From positions 1 through 31,624 of the forward strand of contig CAZUSU010000006.1 of the NCBI GenBank assembly GCA_964623315.1: a stretch of DNA of 31,624 bases, given 5' to 3'. The notes beneath the pieces were generated by a model. The model saw only the letters and a list, made by a program, of their open reading frames with translations. It had not been told where the DNA came from and did not search any database. The stretch comes from CAZUSU01 sp964623315. GTDB taxonomy: Bacteria; Patescibacteriota; Patescibacteriia; Magasanikbacterales; 2-02-FULL-50-9b. Both the position numbers and the translations under genes were made by a program. Positions 23,589-30,664 of this stretch are shown here, in pieces. The number at the start of each line of letters is the position of its first letter. Position 1 is the stretch's first letter.

Positions 23589-24488
23589 ATGAATCAAAAA
23601 ATCCTAAAACATTTTCTTGAGTTTGGCACTTACACTTATCCTGGTTTGTATCAAGAAAAACTGAGCCAAGATTTGCCTGATGACATTATGGAAATCGGTC
23701 TTTTGGTTCGTAAAAACTTTATTCATCGCACAACGCTTGCGGCGAAAAATACAGATATTATCGCCGATCTAAAGTTCGGCGATATGACAAAAGTCCCGTG
23801 GTGGCGACAACCTGAAGACGATAATTTAGTTACTAGCACCGCTATGCTCGCCGAACTTTATCGGCGCGACCAAAGAGGTTTTGTAATAGATCGCGAACCA
23901 AAAGACAAATTAGTTCTAACTTGCCGCTTTGTTGCAATAATGATGGCAAGTATTTTGAAATCAAAAGGTATTCCGGCGCGGGTTCGCTCCGGCAACGCGC
24001 CATATTTTAATATGGGTGAAGAACCTGGAAATGTAAGCACCGACCATTGGATAAATCAATATTGGAGTAAGCAGGAAAATCGCTGGATAACGATTGATGT
24101 TGACGGAAGTTTAAGTTTGAACGATAAATTTGACCCTTACGATATGCCTGACGGAAAATTCGATTTTCCTGCTGACGCACAGCTTAATATCCGCGCCGGA
24201 AAAGTTGACCCACAACATTTCCATAATGCCGGAGGTTATCGCGGCAAAATAGTAGTTGTGTGGTCACTTTTTTACGATTTTCATTCGTTAGTGAACAGTG
24301 AGATTATCTATCTTCACGGAACAAAATATGGCGATCCAAAAAAGTTTGATAATCTCACTGAAACAGATTTTGAGAAAATCGATGGTCTCGCTCGACTCAT
24401 GCAGAAACCAGACGAAAACTTTGACGAATTGTTAAAACTTTGGGAAACTGACAAAGATTTTCGTCTGCTTGCTGGTTCATTATTGTAA
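23589..24488 (+). CDS. Transglutaminase-like (papain-fold) protein, 299 aa
   Basis: The Cys-His-Asp triad can be seen. Cys112 is in LVLTCRFVAIMMASILKSKG, the usual transglutaminase-core helix, followed by IPARVRSG. His153 is in STDHWINQYW, and Asp170 is in RWITIDVDG. There is no signal peptide, so it is cytoplasmic. Such folds act as proteases, amidases or crosslinking enzymes; the substrate is unknown. It is coupled to the CYTH gene (1-nt gap), and the last base of its stop codon is the first base of the right inverted repeat. Low GC, as for its neighbour. A two-component module of nucleotide enzyme and cysteine hydrolase is suggestive but unproven. Confidence 0.82.
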   Translation: MNQKILKHFLEFGTYTYPGLYQEKLSQDLPDDIMEIGLLVRKNFIHRTTLAAKNTDIIADLKFGDMTKVPWWRQPEDDNLVTSTAMLAELYRRDQRGFVIDREPKDKLVLTCRFVAIMMASILKSKGIPARVRSGNAPYFNMGEEPGNVSTDHWINQYWSKQENRWITIDVDGSLSLNDKFDPYDMPDGKFDFPADAQLNIRAGKVDPQHFHNAGGYRGKIVVVWSLFYDFHSLVNSEIIYLHGTKYGDPKKFDNLTETDFEKIDGLARLMQKPDENFDELLKLWETDKDFRLLAGSLL

Positions 24489-24561
24489 TTGGCGGCGAAA
24501 AAATTCTGGACCCCCGCGAGGGCGCGGCGGAAAAAGGTGGGTGTGGGGGGAATTCCGCCGC
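24488..24561. repeat. Right ~74-bp inverted repeat of the cassette
   Basis: Inverted partner of 22709-22780, starting in the stop codon of the transglutaminase-like gene. Beyond it, 24562-24732 contains one GC hairpin (24573-24595) and otherwise AT-rich sequence with no gene. Confidence 0.82.
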
Positions 24562-24572
24562 GCCCGAGCGTT

Positions 24573-24595
24573 CCGCCGGAGCGAAGCGGAGGCGG
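24573..24595. other. GC-rich imperfect hairpin
   Basis: CCGCC (24573-24577) pairs with GGCGG (24591-24595), with an inner GAGCGAAGC core. It lies 11 nt outside the right inverted repeat. Confidence 0.45.
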
Positions 24596-24638
24596 TCAGT
24601 TCCGTTCAAAAAATGTTCGAGCGGAGTTGTATAATTCC

Positions 24639-24657
24639 AAATTAATAAACACCAAAA
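24639..24657. repeat. 19-nt repeat, shared with the tRNA-Arg terminator
   Basis: AAATTAATAAACACCAAAA is identical to 25381-25399, and inverted at 25403-25421. Here it is a single arm without a partner, so it looks like a displaced copy of the tRNA-downstream sequence. Confidence 0.8.
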
Positions 24658-24732
24658 TTATTTTAAATTTTTCAATGAAAAATGATTGAAAAAATTTACT
24701 GCTTTGCCGGCAAATTCTCTGTTCTTTCAAAT

Positions 24733-24776
24733 TCAAAAAAAGAAACCCGCCAGAGGTCCGAATGGACATGGCGGGT
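24733..24776 (-). terminator. Terminator of the 24812-25093 gene
   Basis: ACCCGCCA (24745-24752) pairs with TGGCGGGT (24769-24776), with a further GTCC/GGAC pairing inside. On minus TTCTTTTTTT follows. Confidence 0.88.
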
Positions 24777-24811
24777 CAGTTTGGGCGCGGGAGCTCTGCG
24801 CGGCCGGCGGA

Positions 24812-25093
24812 TCACGACTTGTGTGCGTTCACCGCCGCAATGATCAGGTTGGCATTTGCGAGCTCTGGAGTCTCGGCGACGAGGTCACCAAAACGATCCA
24901 AAACTGCGTAGTCCCCATGGCCATGTCCCCGATTATGGAAACCGAGTTTCCACGGACGAGGCCGTGCAGTGAAGTAGCCCTTGAGCCTGAGCGAGGCGTG
25001 CGCTTCCTCGTTGGTCACGTCCCCCTCTGCTCGGATTGCGTCCAGTAGCGGTGGCCTCCTCCTATTCAAGTACGATTTCGGTGCGTTCTTCAC
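24812..25093 (-). CDS. Small orphan gene, 93 aa
   Basis: Not recognised. The protein is basic at the N-terminus (KNAPKSYLNRRR), with a short helix-like stretch LLDAIRAEGDVTNEEAHASLRLKGY, then LGFHNRGHGHGDYAVLDRFGDLV and a helical tail ending NLIIAAVNAHKS. The arrangement of two short helices and a basic start could suit nucleic-acid binding, but this is weak. The start is GTG at 25093 with an SD (GAGGT, 6 nt away). The gene has its own promoter with two palindromes at the start site and a strong terminator. Confidence 0.7.
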   Translation of the reverse strand: MKNAPKSYLNRRRPPLLDAIRAEGDVTNEEAHASLRLKGYFTARPRPWKLGFHNRGHGHGDYAVLDRFGDLVAETPELANANLIIAAVNAHKS

Positions 25094-25117
25094 TGTCTTA
25101 CCTCATTCTATGAAGTT

Positions 25118-25145
25118 GTCAAGTGTACTACTTGACTATTGTCAA
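25118..25145 (-). promoter_or_regulatory. Two overlapping operator-like palindromes
   Basis: GTCAAGT (25118-25124) and ACTTGAC (25130-25136) form perfect 7-bp arms around 5 nt, and TTGAC (25132-25136) with GTCAA (25141-25145) forms a second palindrome sharing the middle arm. Both lie at the predicted start of the 24812-25093 gene, where a bound dimer would block initiation. Confidence 0.65.
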
Positions 25146-25173
25146 AGTTAGCATATTAGAACATAAAAGTCAA
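25145..25173 (-). promoter_or_regulatory. Promoter of the 24812-25093 gene
   Basis: On minus: TTGACT (25168-25173), 17-nt spacer ending TGC, TAACTT (25145-25150). The predicted start is near 25138, leader about 45 nt. Confidence 0.7.
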
Positions 25174-25197
25174 TGAGTGGCGATTTGCCGCTCATTG
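25171..25197. other. 11-bp hairpin upstream of the 24812-25093 promoter
   Basis: CAATGAGTGGC (25171-25181) pairs with GCCGCTCATTG (25187-25197) with one T-G pair. On minus ACTTTTATG follows, so it may stop transcripts from the right. From 25198 to 25264 I see nothing else. Confidence 0.5.
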
Positions 25198-25264
25198 GAA
25201 GAAATCTTTATGAAAAAATTTTCTTTTCCCACTGAAAACCGCCTATTTGACTTTTCCTGAATAG

Positions 25265-25282
25265 TGCGCTCGACAGGAGTCG
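25265..25282. repeat. Detached 18-nt copy of the tRNA-Arg 3' end
   Basis: TGCGCTCGACAGGAGTCG is identical to 25421-25438, the 3' end of tRNA-Arg with its discriminator base. It lies downstream of the tRNA in tRNA orientation, where site-specific integration would leave a partial copy. Confidence 0.85.
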
Positions 25283-25355
25283 CCTCCGCGCGAAGCATCT
25301 CGCGCGTCGGGCCGGCGCTCGCGCCACGCATGCTGTACGTATGCGCATGCGCGCT

Positions 25356-25384
25356 CGCGCTTCGACTCCTTACGTAGACAAATT
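25356..25384. repeat. 29-bp direct repeat, right copy (tRNA 3'-end-like, putative att)
   Basis: Identical to 22001-22029. It is followed by the 19-nt AAATTAATAAACACCAAAA that also follows the real tRNA-Arg on the other strand. So tRNA-like 3' half plus downstream sequence is present here in inverted orientation to the true tRNA. Confidence 0.85.
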
Positions 25385-25421
25385 AATAAACACCAAAACT
25401 ATTTTGGTGTTTATTAATTTG
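25381..25421 (-). terminator. Perfect 19-bp hairpin after tRNA-Arg
   Basis: AAATTAATAAACACCAAAA (25381-25399) and its exact complement (25403-25421) flank a 3-nt loop. It begins at the tRNA discriminator base and likely ends the minus operon or guides 3' processing. There is no strong T-tract. Confidence 0.7.
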
Positions 25422-25491
25422 CGCTCGACAGGAGTCGAACCTGTGTCTCCAGCTTCGGAGGCCAGCGTACTATCCACTGTACTACGAGCGC
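25421..25491 (-). tRNA. tRNA-Arg (anticodon CCG)
   Basis: On minus: acceptor GCGCTCG pairs with CGAGCGC, discriminator A. The anticodon loop CTCCGAA gives CCG, inside a stem CTGGC/GCTGG with two G-T pairs. T-arm ACAGG-TTCGACT-CCTGT. CCA is not encoded. Its first base (25491) follows the FemAB stop codon directly, so it must be cut from an mRNA by RNase P. Two tRNA-like 3' fragments lie downstream. Confidence 0.93.
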
Positions 25492-26460
25492 TTAAAATTT
25501 ATTACGCAGACGCGTTGCCGCAGTGTACAACGCGTAGCGCGCGCGGTCAACGGGTCGGTCAAACGTTCCCGATGTCAAAACGCGTGTACCGCCAAAGCGA
25601 ATTTTAAATCGTGTTACGCCAGCCAACGGATGCTGTTCTCCCGCGCCTTCCGGCGCAACGCCCCACCAGTCATACTGCGTGCAGGCGGCATCGCGCGCCG
25701 CGCGCATAATTGCCCAATGCAGAGCATACGTCCCCATGCTCGCGCGGTCAGCATGCCGCGAGGCGCCGTGCACGTACGTTAACGTATCTGCATAGCGCAT
25801 CTCTAATGACGTCGCGATCATACGATCATCAACACAGGCCGCCCACACTTCGGCAAAGGAAAAGAGTGACCGTAATTCTGCATCAGACACCCGACCGATA
25901 TCATGCCTGAGTGCGGTCTCGTCATACAAAGACAAAATTTCCGGAGTGCGCGCTATCGCCTCCGGCACCTCTAATTTTTTTACCTGCACCGCCGCCCGTT
26001 CTGATACCCGAATATTATAGCGCGTCTTTTCGTGAAATGAATTAAATAATTCGTTGTCACTGCGTTGCAGTGGTGTCAGCAAGGTACAGGAAGGCGACAC
26101 GTCTTTGCGTTTAAAAAACCGCCGAGGCGGCACATTACTTAGCGGCTCTATGCGCACCAGCGTTGCATGACTCCTCTGCTGTAATACTTCTATTATTTCA
26201 TCCCACTCTTGTTCTGGCGGAAGAACCACCGGCCCTTTGGGACAAAACCATACGCGCCACCACGGTTTAATTTCTAACAAAATCCACAGCGACGGATTGC
26301 CGTGTGAATCAAGCACGCGCGCACACGGATGGTGGCGCTCGTGTGCAACCAAAGCCCACACCGCTCCTTGCGTAAAGGGTGCGGAAACGTGTGCAATACG
26401 CGCGGCTTGCAATACCAACTCATCCCATGCAGTATCGGTTCCGACAAATTCATGCGCCAT
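25492..26460 (-). CDS. FemAB-like peptidyltransferase (GNAT fold)
   Basis: The protein has 322 residues from ATG at 26460, which overlaps the ruvA end by 11 nt; an in-frame extension to 26661 lies within ruvA and is rejected. Features of the FemAB/FemX family are the strand-turn WRVWFCPKGPVVLPPEQEWDEI, the SFHEKTRYNIRVSERAAVQV segment close to the conserved K-x-R-x-N-x-R site, and AIMRAARDAACTQYDWWGVAP. Proteins of this family add amino acids to peptidoglycan precursors using aminoacyl-tRNA. The adjacent tRNA gene is notable but may be chance. Cytoplasmic, no membrane helix. Confidence 0.85.
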   Translation of the reverse strand: MAHEFVGTDTAWDELVLQAARIAHVSAPFTQGAVWALVAHERHHPCARVLDSHGNPSLWILLEIKPWWRVWFCPKGPVVLPPEQEWDEIIEVLQQRSHATLVRIEPLSNVPPRRFFKRKDVSPSCTLLTPLQRSDNELFNSFHEKTRYNIRVSERAAVQVKKLEVPEAIARTPEILSLYDETALRHDIGRVSDAELRSLFSFAEVWAACVDDRMIATSLEMRYADTLTYVHGASRHADRASMGTYALHWAIMRAARDAACTQYDWWGVAPEGAGEQHPLAGVTRFKIRFGGTRVLTSGTFDRPVDRARYALYTAATRLRNKF

Positions 26461-27004
26461 GTAATTTTTGTAATCCGCGACGCACCAATTCTTCGGTAGT
26501 CCCCTGCTCATCGCGAAGTGCGCGCGACGCATCTTCTTTTTTGAATCCGAGCGACGCCAGTGCGGCAACTGCCTGCGCGTGCGGAGTGTCGGCAACATCA
26601 AGTATGTCAAAAATTTTTCCGCGCAATTCCAACACCATGCGCTCGGCCATTTTTTTGCCAATTCCGGAAACGCTTGTCAATAAACCGATATCCGCCCGCT
26701 CAATGGCGGCACGTACTTCTGCGGCCGAGCCAACGGATAAAATCGTCAAAGCGGTCTTGGGTCCCACGCCAGACACTCCAATCAATGTTTCAAAAAAATC
26801 TCGCGCCGCAAGATCAAAAAAACCAAAAAGGCGCAAATCATCTTCGCGCACATGCGTATGACAAAAAAGTTCCACAGTGGCACCGCGCACGGCGCGTGAT
26901 AAATCATGCGGGGTTACATCAACGCGATACCCCACGCCGTTAACATCCAGAATAATACCGCGCGCGGAAACGGATAAAATGGTACCGCGCAAAAATCCGA
27001 TCAT
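26450..27004 (-). CDS. ruvA: Holliday junction branch migration protein RuvA
   Basis: This 184-residue protein has the RuvA layout: N-terminal OB-fold opening MIGFLRGTILSV, with NGVGYRVDV; two helix-hairpin-helix motifs (LIGVSGVGPKTAL and LTSVSGIGKKMAERM); and a C-terminal domain III (AVAALASLGFKKEDASRAL) that contacts RuvB. It binds Holliday junctions and guides the RuvB motor. Its start overlaps the preceding gene by 4 nt (ATGA), and its end overlaps FemAB by 11 nt. ruvB and ruvC are not in the window. Confidence 0.97.
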   Translation of the reverse strand: MIGFLRGTILSVSARGIILDVNGVGYRVDVTPHDLSRAVRGATVELFCHTHVREDDLRLFGFFDLAARDFFETLIGVSGVGPKTALTILSVGSAAEVRAAIERADIGLLTSVSGIGKKMAERMVLELRGKIFDILDVADTPHAQAVAALASLGFKKEDASRALRDEQGTTEELVRRGLQKLHGA

Positions 27005-27255
27005 GGGTTTTGTGCACGAGCGAGGCGCGCCTCTGCCGCCGCCACCTGTTGTTCTTTGGCACGCACAATGGCTTGAAAATGTTCTGCCAGTTGCGGATGC
27101 GCAACGGCTTGCTGGCGCGCAGAATCCAGCTCGCCCTCATATTTTTCAATTTCTAATTTAATCTGATCTGCTGAGTTACGCGCCGGTGCGGAGCCGGCAC
27201 CTGCCGCGGCGTGCAGTTCATCTTTTTTCCCAAACAGCGAACTGAAAAAACCCAT
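27001..27255 (-). CDS. Small coiled-coil protein, 84 aa
   Basis: Not recognised. It begins MGFFSSLFGKKDELHAAAG, a short amphipathic start followed by an Ala/Gly linker, then a long helix (SADQIKLEIEKYEGELDSAR to VAAAEARLARAQNP). The in-frame ATG at 27279 is rejected because it lies within the upstream gene. The stop overlaps the ruvA start as ATGA, so the two are coupled. A MGFF(S)SLFGKK-type start is common in CPR and phage-shock-like proteins that touch the membrane; this is inference. Confidence 0.75.
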   Translation of the reverse strand: MGFFSSLFGKKDELHAAAGAGSAPARNSADQIKLEIEKYEGELDSARQQAVAHPQLAEHFQAIVRAKEQQVAAAEARLARAQNP

Positions 27256-27256
27256 A

Positions 27257-27631
27257 TTAAAAATCTTGTACGAGCGCATTGCTCGGATCTAGTAATTTAA
27301 TCTGATCAACGAGCGCCTGAAGCTCGCCCTGCATGGTGGCGACCTTCAACGACGCTTCTTTTCCGACGGCGCGCATTTCTGTGATAAGTTCTTGCGCTTT
27401 ACCGATGGCACGCGTTAAGACGTCTTTCACCGCAGGGTCTGTTGCCGCCGCGGCCGCGGCTTGTAATTTTGCCAGCGTCACCAGCGTTGCGTCATACGCC
27501 GTTTTATACGAAGCAAGTGCGTGCTCTTCAATATCTTTCAGGTCGGTCACCGTTTTTTCAACCTGTTCAACAAGGACTTCAACTTCTGCCTTTTCGGTTT
27601 TGGCCGTTTCTTCCGTGGTAGTTTCACTCAT
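27257..27631 (-). CDS. Helical acidic protein, 124 aa
   Basis: Not recognised. The protein is highly acidic and Ala-rich, almost all helix, likely an elongated bundle: VEVLVEQVEKTVTDLKDIE, ATLVTLAKLQAAAAAATD, and RAIGKAQELITEMRAVGKEA. ATG at 27631 is preferred over 27637. It ends 1 nt before the next gene and starts 11 nt after the aminopeptidase stop, so it is in the same operon. Cytoplasmic. Confidence 0.75.
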   Translation of the reverse strand: MSETTTEETAKTEKAEVEVLVEQVEKTVTDLKDIEEHALASYKTAYDATLVTLAKLQAAAAAATDPAVKDVLTRAIGKAQELITEMRAVGKEASLKVATMQGELQALVDQIKLLDPSNALVQDF

Positions 27632-27642
27632 ATACATCTATT

Positions 27643-29091
27643 TTACCGCCGCAGAAGGTCAATAAGCAAGGCGACCCCCCAACCAGAAGCGCCCGCGCGT
27701 CGCGCCGGTTGCAATTTAGGCGACCACGCCACGCCGGCAATATCAATATGCGCCCATACCGTTGTGGGCGCAAACGCCTGTAAAAAAGCGGCGGCGCCGT
27801 TTGCGGAACCCATGCGATCTGAAATATTTTTATAGTCCGCCACTTCTGATTTTATCTGCGCGGTAAAATCATCGCCGAGCGGCATACGCCACACCATTTC
27901 ATTGGTGCGCTCTGCGGCGTCCTGAATGGCACGACACAATTTTTCATCGGTGCTCCAAAGGCCGGCGCGCAATTCACCAAGCGCAACGATGCATGCGCCG
28001 GTTAATGTTGCAAGATCAATCACTGCGGAAGGATTATATTTTTTTGCATACGAAAGCGCGTCGGCAAGAATGAGCCGACCTTCGGCGTCGGTGTTTAGCA
28101 CTTCAACCGTGGCGCCGTTATGCATTTTTAAAATATCACCCGGCACCGTTGCACTGCCGGATGGCATATTTTCTGCCGCCGGCACCAATCCGATAATATT
28201 TTTTTTCAATTTAAGCCGTGCCGCCGCGCATACCGTTGCAATAACCGTTGCGCCCCCCATCATGTCAAATTTCATTTCATCCATTTTGTCTGATGGCTTA
28301 ATGGAAATACCGCCCGTGTCAAACGTGATTCCCTTGCCGACTAACACCGTGGGCGCCAAACGCCGCGCACCACCACGATATTCCATAATAATAAACGCCG
28401 GAGGCCGTACACTACCGGCGCTCACCCCCAACAGGCCACCCATTTTTTCTTTTGTAATTTCTTTTTTTGACAACACGCGTACGGAAAGTTTCGCCAGTCC
28501 GCGCGCGGCCTCCTGCGCGGCGCGACCCAATTGCAGAGGATGCATGTGACCGGGAAAATGGTTGCCTAAATTCCGCGCCAACTGCACAGAGGCATCAATG
28601 GCCGCACCTGACGCGATACCGGCGTCAAACATTTTTTTATCCCGCGCGCTGATACCAAAAAAAGTAACCTGTTCAACGGTCGTTGCGTGACGGGTGGGAT
28701 CCGTAAGGTAATCGGTGAAGTGATATGTTGTAATGCCGATAGCGCGCGTAAGTAGTTCGCCAAGTGTGCGTGGGTTGGCACGTTTCAATGCCGCCGCATC
28801 AACAACAACTCCCACCTGCGACTGTTTTTTTTCCTGCACCGCTCGCACCGCTCCCGCAACTGCAGACACATAGGAATGCGCGGTGATCTTTTTTTCTGTG
28901 CCCAAACCCACATACCACACCCGATGTTTTTTGTCTCCTGATGTCACTACCGTAAAAATCTGTTCGCCCACTTCTCCACTCAATTGTATGGCGCTATCTG
29001 GCGCAAATACCGGCGGTCGCTCGCCCTGAATAATCGGCACAATGATAATTTCATTTTCTGACGTAACGGTGGTTTTGCTGGTATATTTCAT
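27643..29091 (-). CDS. pepA: Leucyl aminopeptidase, peptidase family M17
   Basis: The protein has 482 residues from ATG at 29091 (the in-frame ATG at 29115 is too far upstream). The family's two-metal site is visible: GKGITFDTGG (Lys253, Asp258), the catalytic Lys265 in SIKPSDKM, Asp276, and NTDAEGRL (333-340; Asp335, Glu337, Arg339). It removes N-terminal residues from peptides and is often dual purpose (DNA-binding regulator in E. coli PepA, not inferred here). It lies between the secretory-type protein and small helical proteins in a minus operon. The peptide supply may come from the solute-binding protein, an inference. Confidence 0.95.
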   Translation of the reverse strand: MKYTSKTTVTSENEIIIVPIIQGERPPVFAPDSAIQLSGEVGEQIFTVVTSGDKKHRVWYVGLGTEKKITAHSYVSAVAGAVRAVQEKKQSQVGVVVDAAALKRANPRTLGELLTRAIGITTYHFTDYLTDPTRHATTVEQVTFFGISARDKKMFDAGIASGAAIDASVQLARNLGNHFPGHMHPLQLGRAAQEAARGLAKLSVRVLSKKEITKEKMGGLLGVSAGSVRPPAFIIMEYRGGARRLAPTVLVGKGITFDTGGISIKPSDKMDEMKFDMMGGATVIATVCAAARLKLKKNIIGLVPAAENMPSGSATVPGDILKMHNGATVEVLNTDAEGRLILADALSYAKKYNPSAVIDLATLTGACIVALGELRAGLWSTDEKLCRAIQDAAERTNEMVWRMPLGDDFTAQIKSEVADYKNISDRMGSANGAAAFLQAFAPTTVWAHIDIAGVAWSPKLQPARRAGASGWGVALLIDLLRR

Positions 29092-29125
29092 AGTATGCCC
29101 AGCGTAACTGAACAATGAAAAATAA

Positions 29126-30628
29126 TCAAGCGGCCGGTGTCAGAACCATATCCTGCGCCACCACGCCATCGTTAGCACTGACTGCCACACGCTGAACATG
29201 CGCACCATCCCCTTTTTTTTCCGCGCGCAATTCATACGTGCCGACGCCGGCAGAAAATCCGTATCTTCCCCGATTGTCGGTAACCACAGCCGCTAACAAT
29301 TTGTTGTATTGCAAATCAAACAGACGCACGATACATTGCGCCACCGCCACACCAGATGAATTACGTATCACGCCGTATGCTTTTGGTTTTACGCGTGCGG
29401 CCAACGCATAGGATACAACGGCAAATATTACATTGAGCGCAGTCAATGCGATGATCCACGGCTGGGGAGACAAAATGGCGATCACCACACCCACCAGTGG
29501 CGCCGCAAAGACAATAACATTCGCCACACGATGCCCCCACCGACGCAACTGTTCGCGCCGCACCGACACATCAGCCACCTGTTCTTCAACACCGAGCATG
29601 CCGCGCACCACCGGATCCTGTTCGCTCACGACTACCTGTATGCCGATCGTTGGGTCTGGAGTTGGCAGATGTACTGCGGGAAAAATAAAACCGGGTTTTT
29701 TCACTTCAATAGTATACGAACCGCTCGGCGCAAACAGATAGCAGGATCCAGCGGTGTCAGAAACGATCGTGCGTTTGGTGGCGCCGGTGGCCGGATCCAG
29801 CAATCGCACGATAGCCAAGTCAACCGGCACATTGCGCAACACATTCATCACCCGCGCTTCCCGCACACCACGCCGCCGACGCACCATGGCCCATACATTT
29901 GAAATCCCGAGATAGCCAAACAACAGCACGGTGCGCACGCCGCCAACCGCAATGACATTTACCGCACCGATTGCCGTTACCACTGGCGCCGTACGTTCCA
30001 GATAACATTTGGTGATGATCGCTACATCACGATCAGTGAGTATCAGTGTTTGATCGGTCATTTCGGCGACCCGATCTTCTCCTAACTTATCGCGGCCACA
30101 CTCAATAACCACGGCAATTTTTTCATACACCGGAGAAACTATTGATTCGTATGCCGTGCCCTGAAAACATCCAGCGATGGCGCGCGATGTGGCCGGATCA
30201 GGCGCCGCGCCCGCACTTTTCTCCAAAGACGGCGCCAAATCCTCCATACACGCGGCGATTTTCTGACTTTCAGCAACGCTCAACGGCGTGTCTGTCATTT
30301 TTTTATGCAACTCCGGAATGTTAATACGCAATGCTTCGTTATTTTCCCACAACTCTGCCGTGGCTGTCGCGGCCCGTTGTTCCTCTTCCGTAGCCGTTTG
30401 CGCTTCATACAGTTCCTTAAGCCCTGCCTGTTCAAAACATACCGCCGTAACGCTCCCGATATCCTTAAACTTAATTTCACCAGCCGTGAGACGCTCATTG
30501 AGCCGCTGTATGCAAGCACTTAATTTCTCCGATTGCGCAGGGGTGATAGATGTGGTCTGGGCGCGGGTACTTGCCGGAACAAAAATCAAAAATAATAAAT
30601 AAAAAAATAATTTCGCTCTCGTGTGCAT
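29126..30628 (-). CDS. Membrane protein with carboxypeptidase-regulatory-like repeats, 500 aa
   Basis: The N-terminus is a signal peptide (FFYLLFLIFVPASTRAQ, cut near residue 23). An external helical region (25-200) carries several regularly spaced single cysteines (for example SACIQRL, TAVCFEQ, AACMEDL, AGCFQGT), then a membrane helix at about 215-240. Two beta-sandwich repeats follow that resemble carboxypeptidase-regulatory-like/SpaA domains: VDLAIVRLLDPATGATKRTI, SGSYTIEVKKPGF, and IVRLFDLQYNKLLAA, VGTYELRAEKKG. A double helix (VANVIVFAAPLVGVVIAIL...) lies between them. It heads the minus operon and its transcript is leaderless. Role unknown, surface-related. Confidence 0.78.
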   Translation of the reverse strand: MHTRAKLFFYLLFLIFVPASTRAQTTSITPAQSEKLSACIQRLNERLTAGEIKFKDIGSVTAVCFEQAGLKELYEAQTATEEEQRAATATAELWENNEALRINIPELHKKMTDTPLSVAESQKIAACMEDLAPSLEKSAGAAPDPATSRAIAGCFQGTAYESIVSPVYEKIAVVIECGRDKLGEDRVAEMTDQTLILTDRDVAIITKCYLERTAPVVTAIGAVNVIAVGGVRTVLLFGYLGISNVWAMVRRRRGVREARVMNVLRNVPVDLAIVRLLDPATGATKRTIVSDTAGSCYLFAPSGSYTIEVKKPGFIFPAVHLPTPDPTIGIQVVVSEQDPVVRGMLGVEEQVADVSVRREQLRRWGHRVANVIVFAAPLVGVVIAILSPQPWIIALTALNVIFAVVSYALAARVKPKAYGVIRNSSGVAVAQCIVRLFDLQYNKLLAAVVTDNRGRYGFSAGVGTYELRAEKKGDGAHVQRVAVSANDGVVAQDMVLTPAA

Positions 30629-30636
30629 ATGGTAAA

Positions 30637-30645
30637 ATTATACCA
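30637..30645 (-). promoter_or_regulatory. Extended -10 of the minus operon (30628 gene)
   Basis: On minus: TGG-TATAAT, 8 nt before the ATG at 30628. The predicted transcript begins almost at the ATG. It faces away from the C39 promoter about 10 nt away. Confidence 0.7.
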
Positions 30646-30649
30646 CATA

Positions 30650-30658
30650 TGCTATACT
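30650..30658 (+). promoter_or_regulatory. Extended -10 of the C39-like gene
   Basis: TGC-TATACT, 6 nt before the ATG at 30665, so the predicted transcript begins at the ATG. The two divergent promoters share the same 50 nt. Confidence 0.7.
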
Positions 30659-30664
30659 CGGCGC

